The notes below the pieces were generated by a model. That model ran no database searches. It was not told where the DNA came from and saw only the letters and a program-made list of their open reading frames with translations. Positions 4,722 through 5,041 of a stretch of 5,041 bases of DNA are shown here, one piece after another (within the stretch, counting starts at the first letter, position 1; each line of letters begins with the position of its first letter). Both the position numbers and the translations under genes were made by a program. Source of the DNA: Acidimicrobiaceae bacterium (GTDB lineage: Bacteria; Actinomycetota; Acidimicrobiia; Acidimicrobiales; RAAP-2); assembly GCA_003157945.1 (NCBI GenBank), contig PMFY01000308.1:17531-22571 (forward strand), given 5' to 3'.

Positions 4722-5041
4722 ATGAGCGACTACATCCGAGTCAACCAGGCGAATTGGAACAGCCGGGTCGAACATCACGTCCGTGCCTACGACCTCGACC
4801 ATTTCCGCTCGGATCCGGACTTCCTCTCGCACGTCGTGGCATTCGACCTGCCTCGACTCGGGAGTGTCGTCGACCTCGACGTGGTGCATCTGCAGTGCCA
4901 TATCGGAACGGACACGCTCTCGCTGTCCCGTCTGGGGGCGAGGAGTGTCACCGGACTCGACTTCTCTCGACCCGCACTCGACGCCGCTAAACGCCTGGCA
5001 GACGAGTGTGGGGCGCGGATCAACTATGTCGAGAGCGAATT
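4722..5041 (+). CDS. class I SAM-dependent methyltransferase, N-terminal part (runs off the window)
   Basis: The frame from ATG 4722 stays open to the last base, giving 106 residues of a longer protein. MSDYIRVNQANWNSR followed by VEHHVRAYDLDHF is typical of one bacterial methyltransferase family. Residues 55-81 form the SAM-binding start: VVHLQCHIGTDTLSLSRLGA in place of the usual DxGxGxG loop, then VTGLDFS, whose D80 should hold the SAM ribose. In class I enzymes the methyl group passes from SAM to a small molecule, protein or nucleic acid; the substrate pocket lies in the missing C-terminal part. GAGG (4716-4719) is only 2 bases from the ATG, so the ribosome site is poor. An in-frame GTG at 4698 would add 8 residues, but the family normally begins near MSDY. 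Third-position bias is high and supports coding. Family confidence is good; the target is unknown. Confidence 0.88.
   Translation, partial: MSDYIRVNQANWNSRVEHHVRAYDLDHFRSDPDFLSHVVAFDLPRLGSVVDLDVVHLQCHIGTDTLSLSRLGARSVTGLDFSRPALDAAKRLADECGARINYVESE

Noticed and set aside
4600..4725. 41-codon ORF overlapping the methyltransferase start by ATGA
   Set aside because: The overlap is suggestive, but there is no ribosome site at any of its ATGs, the codon bias is mediocre and the product is unrecognised.

Overview
The window is a high-GC stretch of ordinary bacterial chromosome. It holds five recognisable or well-supported genes plus a few uncertain pieces. Coding frames have strongly G/C-biased third positions, GTG starts occur, and stop/start overlaps are common. 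One gene belongs to the mycothiol-dependent DinB-like family, which is largely actinobacterial. I therefore infer an actinobacterium (Actinomycetota); class or genus cannot be fixed from the sequence.

Layout. (1) Positions 1-148 look like the 3' end of an upstream gene. Its TGA overlaps the next ATG (TGATG), and its frame seems to be broken near position 60. (2) 148-1479, plus strand: a three-domain sulfur-metabolism protein, with a persulfide-dioxygenase-like metallo-beta-lactamase domain, a degenerate rhodanese and an intact rhodanese. (3) 1480-1719: the gap between two convergent genes, with three hairpins, one a perfect 15-bp stem. (4) 1720-2364, minus strand: a small exported protein of unknown function with a clear signal peptide and four cysteines. 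(5) 2371-3152: about 780 bp with no convincing gene. It holds a 21-bp tandem repeat, several short perfect palindromes and a fragment resembling the 3' end of a tRNA. (6) 3153-3803, plus: a TIGR03083-type mycothiol-dependent enzyme with a His/Glu/His metal site. (7) 3800-3988, plus: a 62-codon ORF that exactly bridges to the next gene with a GTGA overlap at each end. (8) 3985-4434, plus: a HIT-family protein with a shortened histidine triad. (9) 4435-4721: a gap with two GC-rich hairpins. (10) 4722 to the window edge, plus: the N-terminal part of a class I SAM-dependent methyltransferase.

How the genes work together. The first gene is probably the distal member of a sulfide/persulfide oxidation or thiol-detoxification operon that begins outside the window. 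The DinB-like gene, the small ORF and the HIT gene look like one transcription unit; their shared purpose is unknown. The exported protein stands alone on the opposite strand. I see no CRISPR array, transposase, integrase, rRNA or complete tRNA, and nothing that clearly amounts to a new system. The most interesting leads are the doubly overlapping 62-codon ORF, the altered metal-ligand motif in the MBL-rhodanese protein, and the palindrome-rich, tRNA-like tract at 2940-3135.
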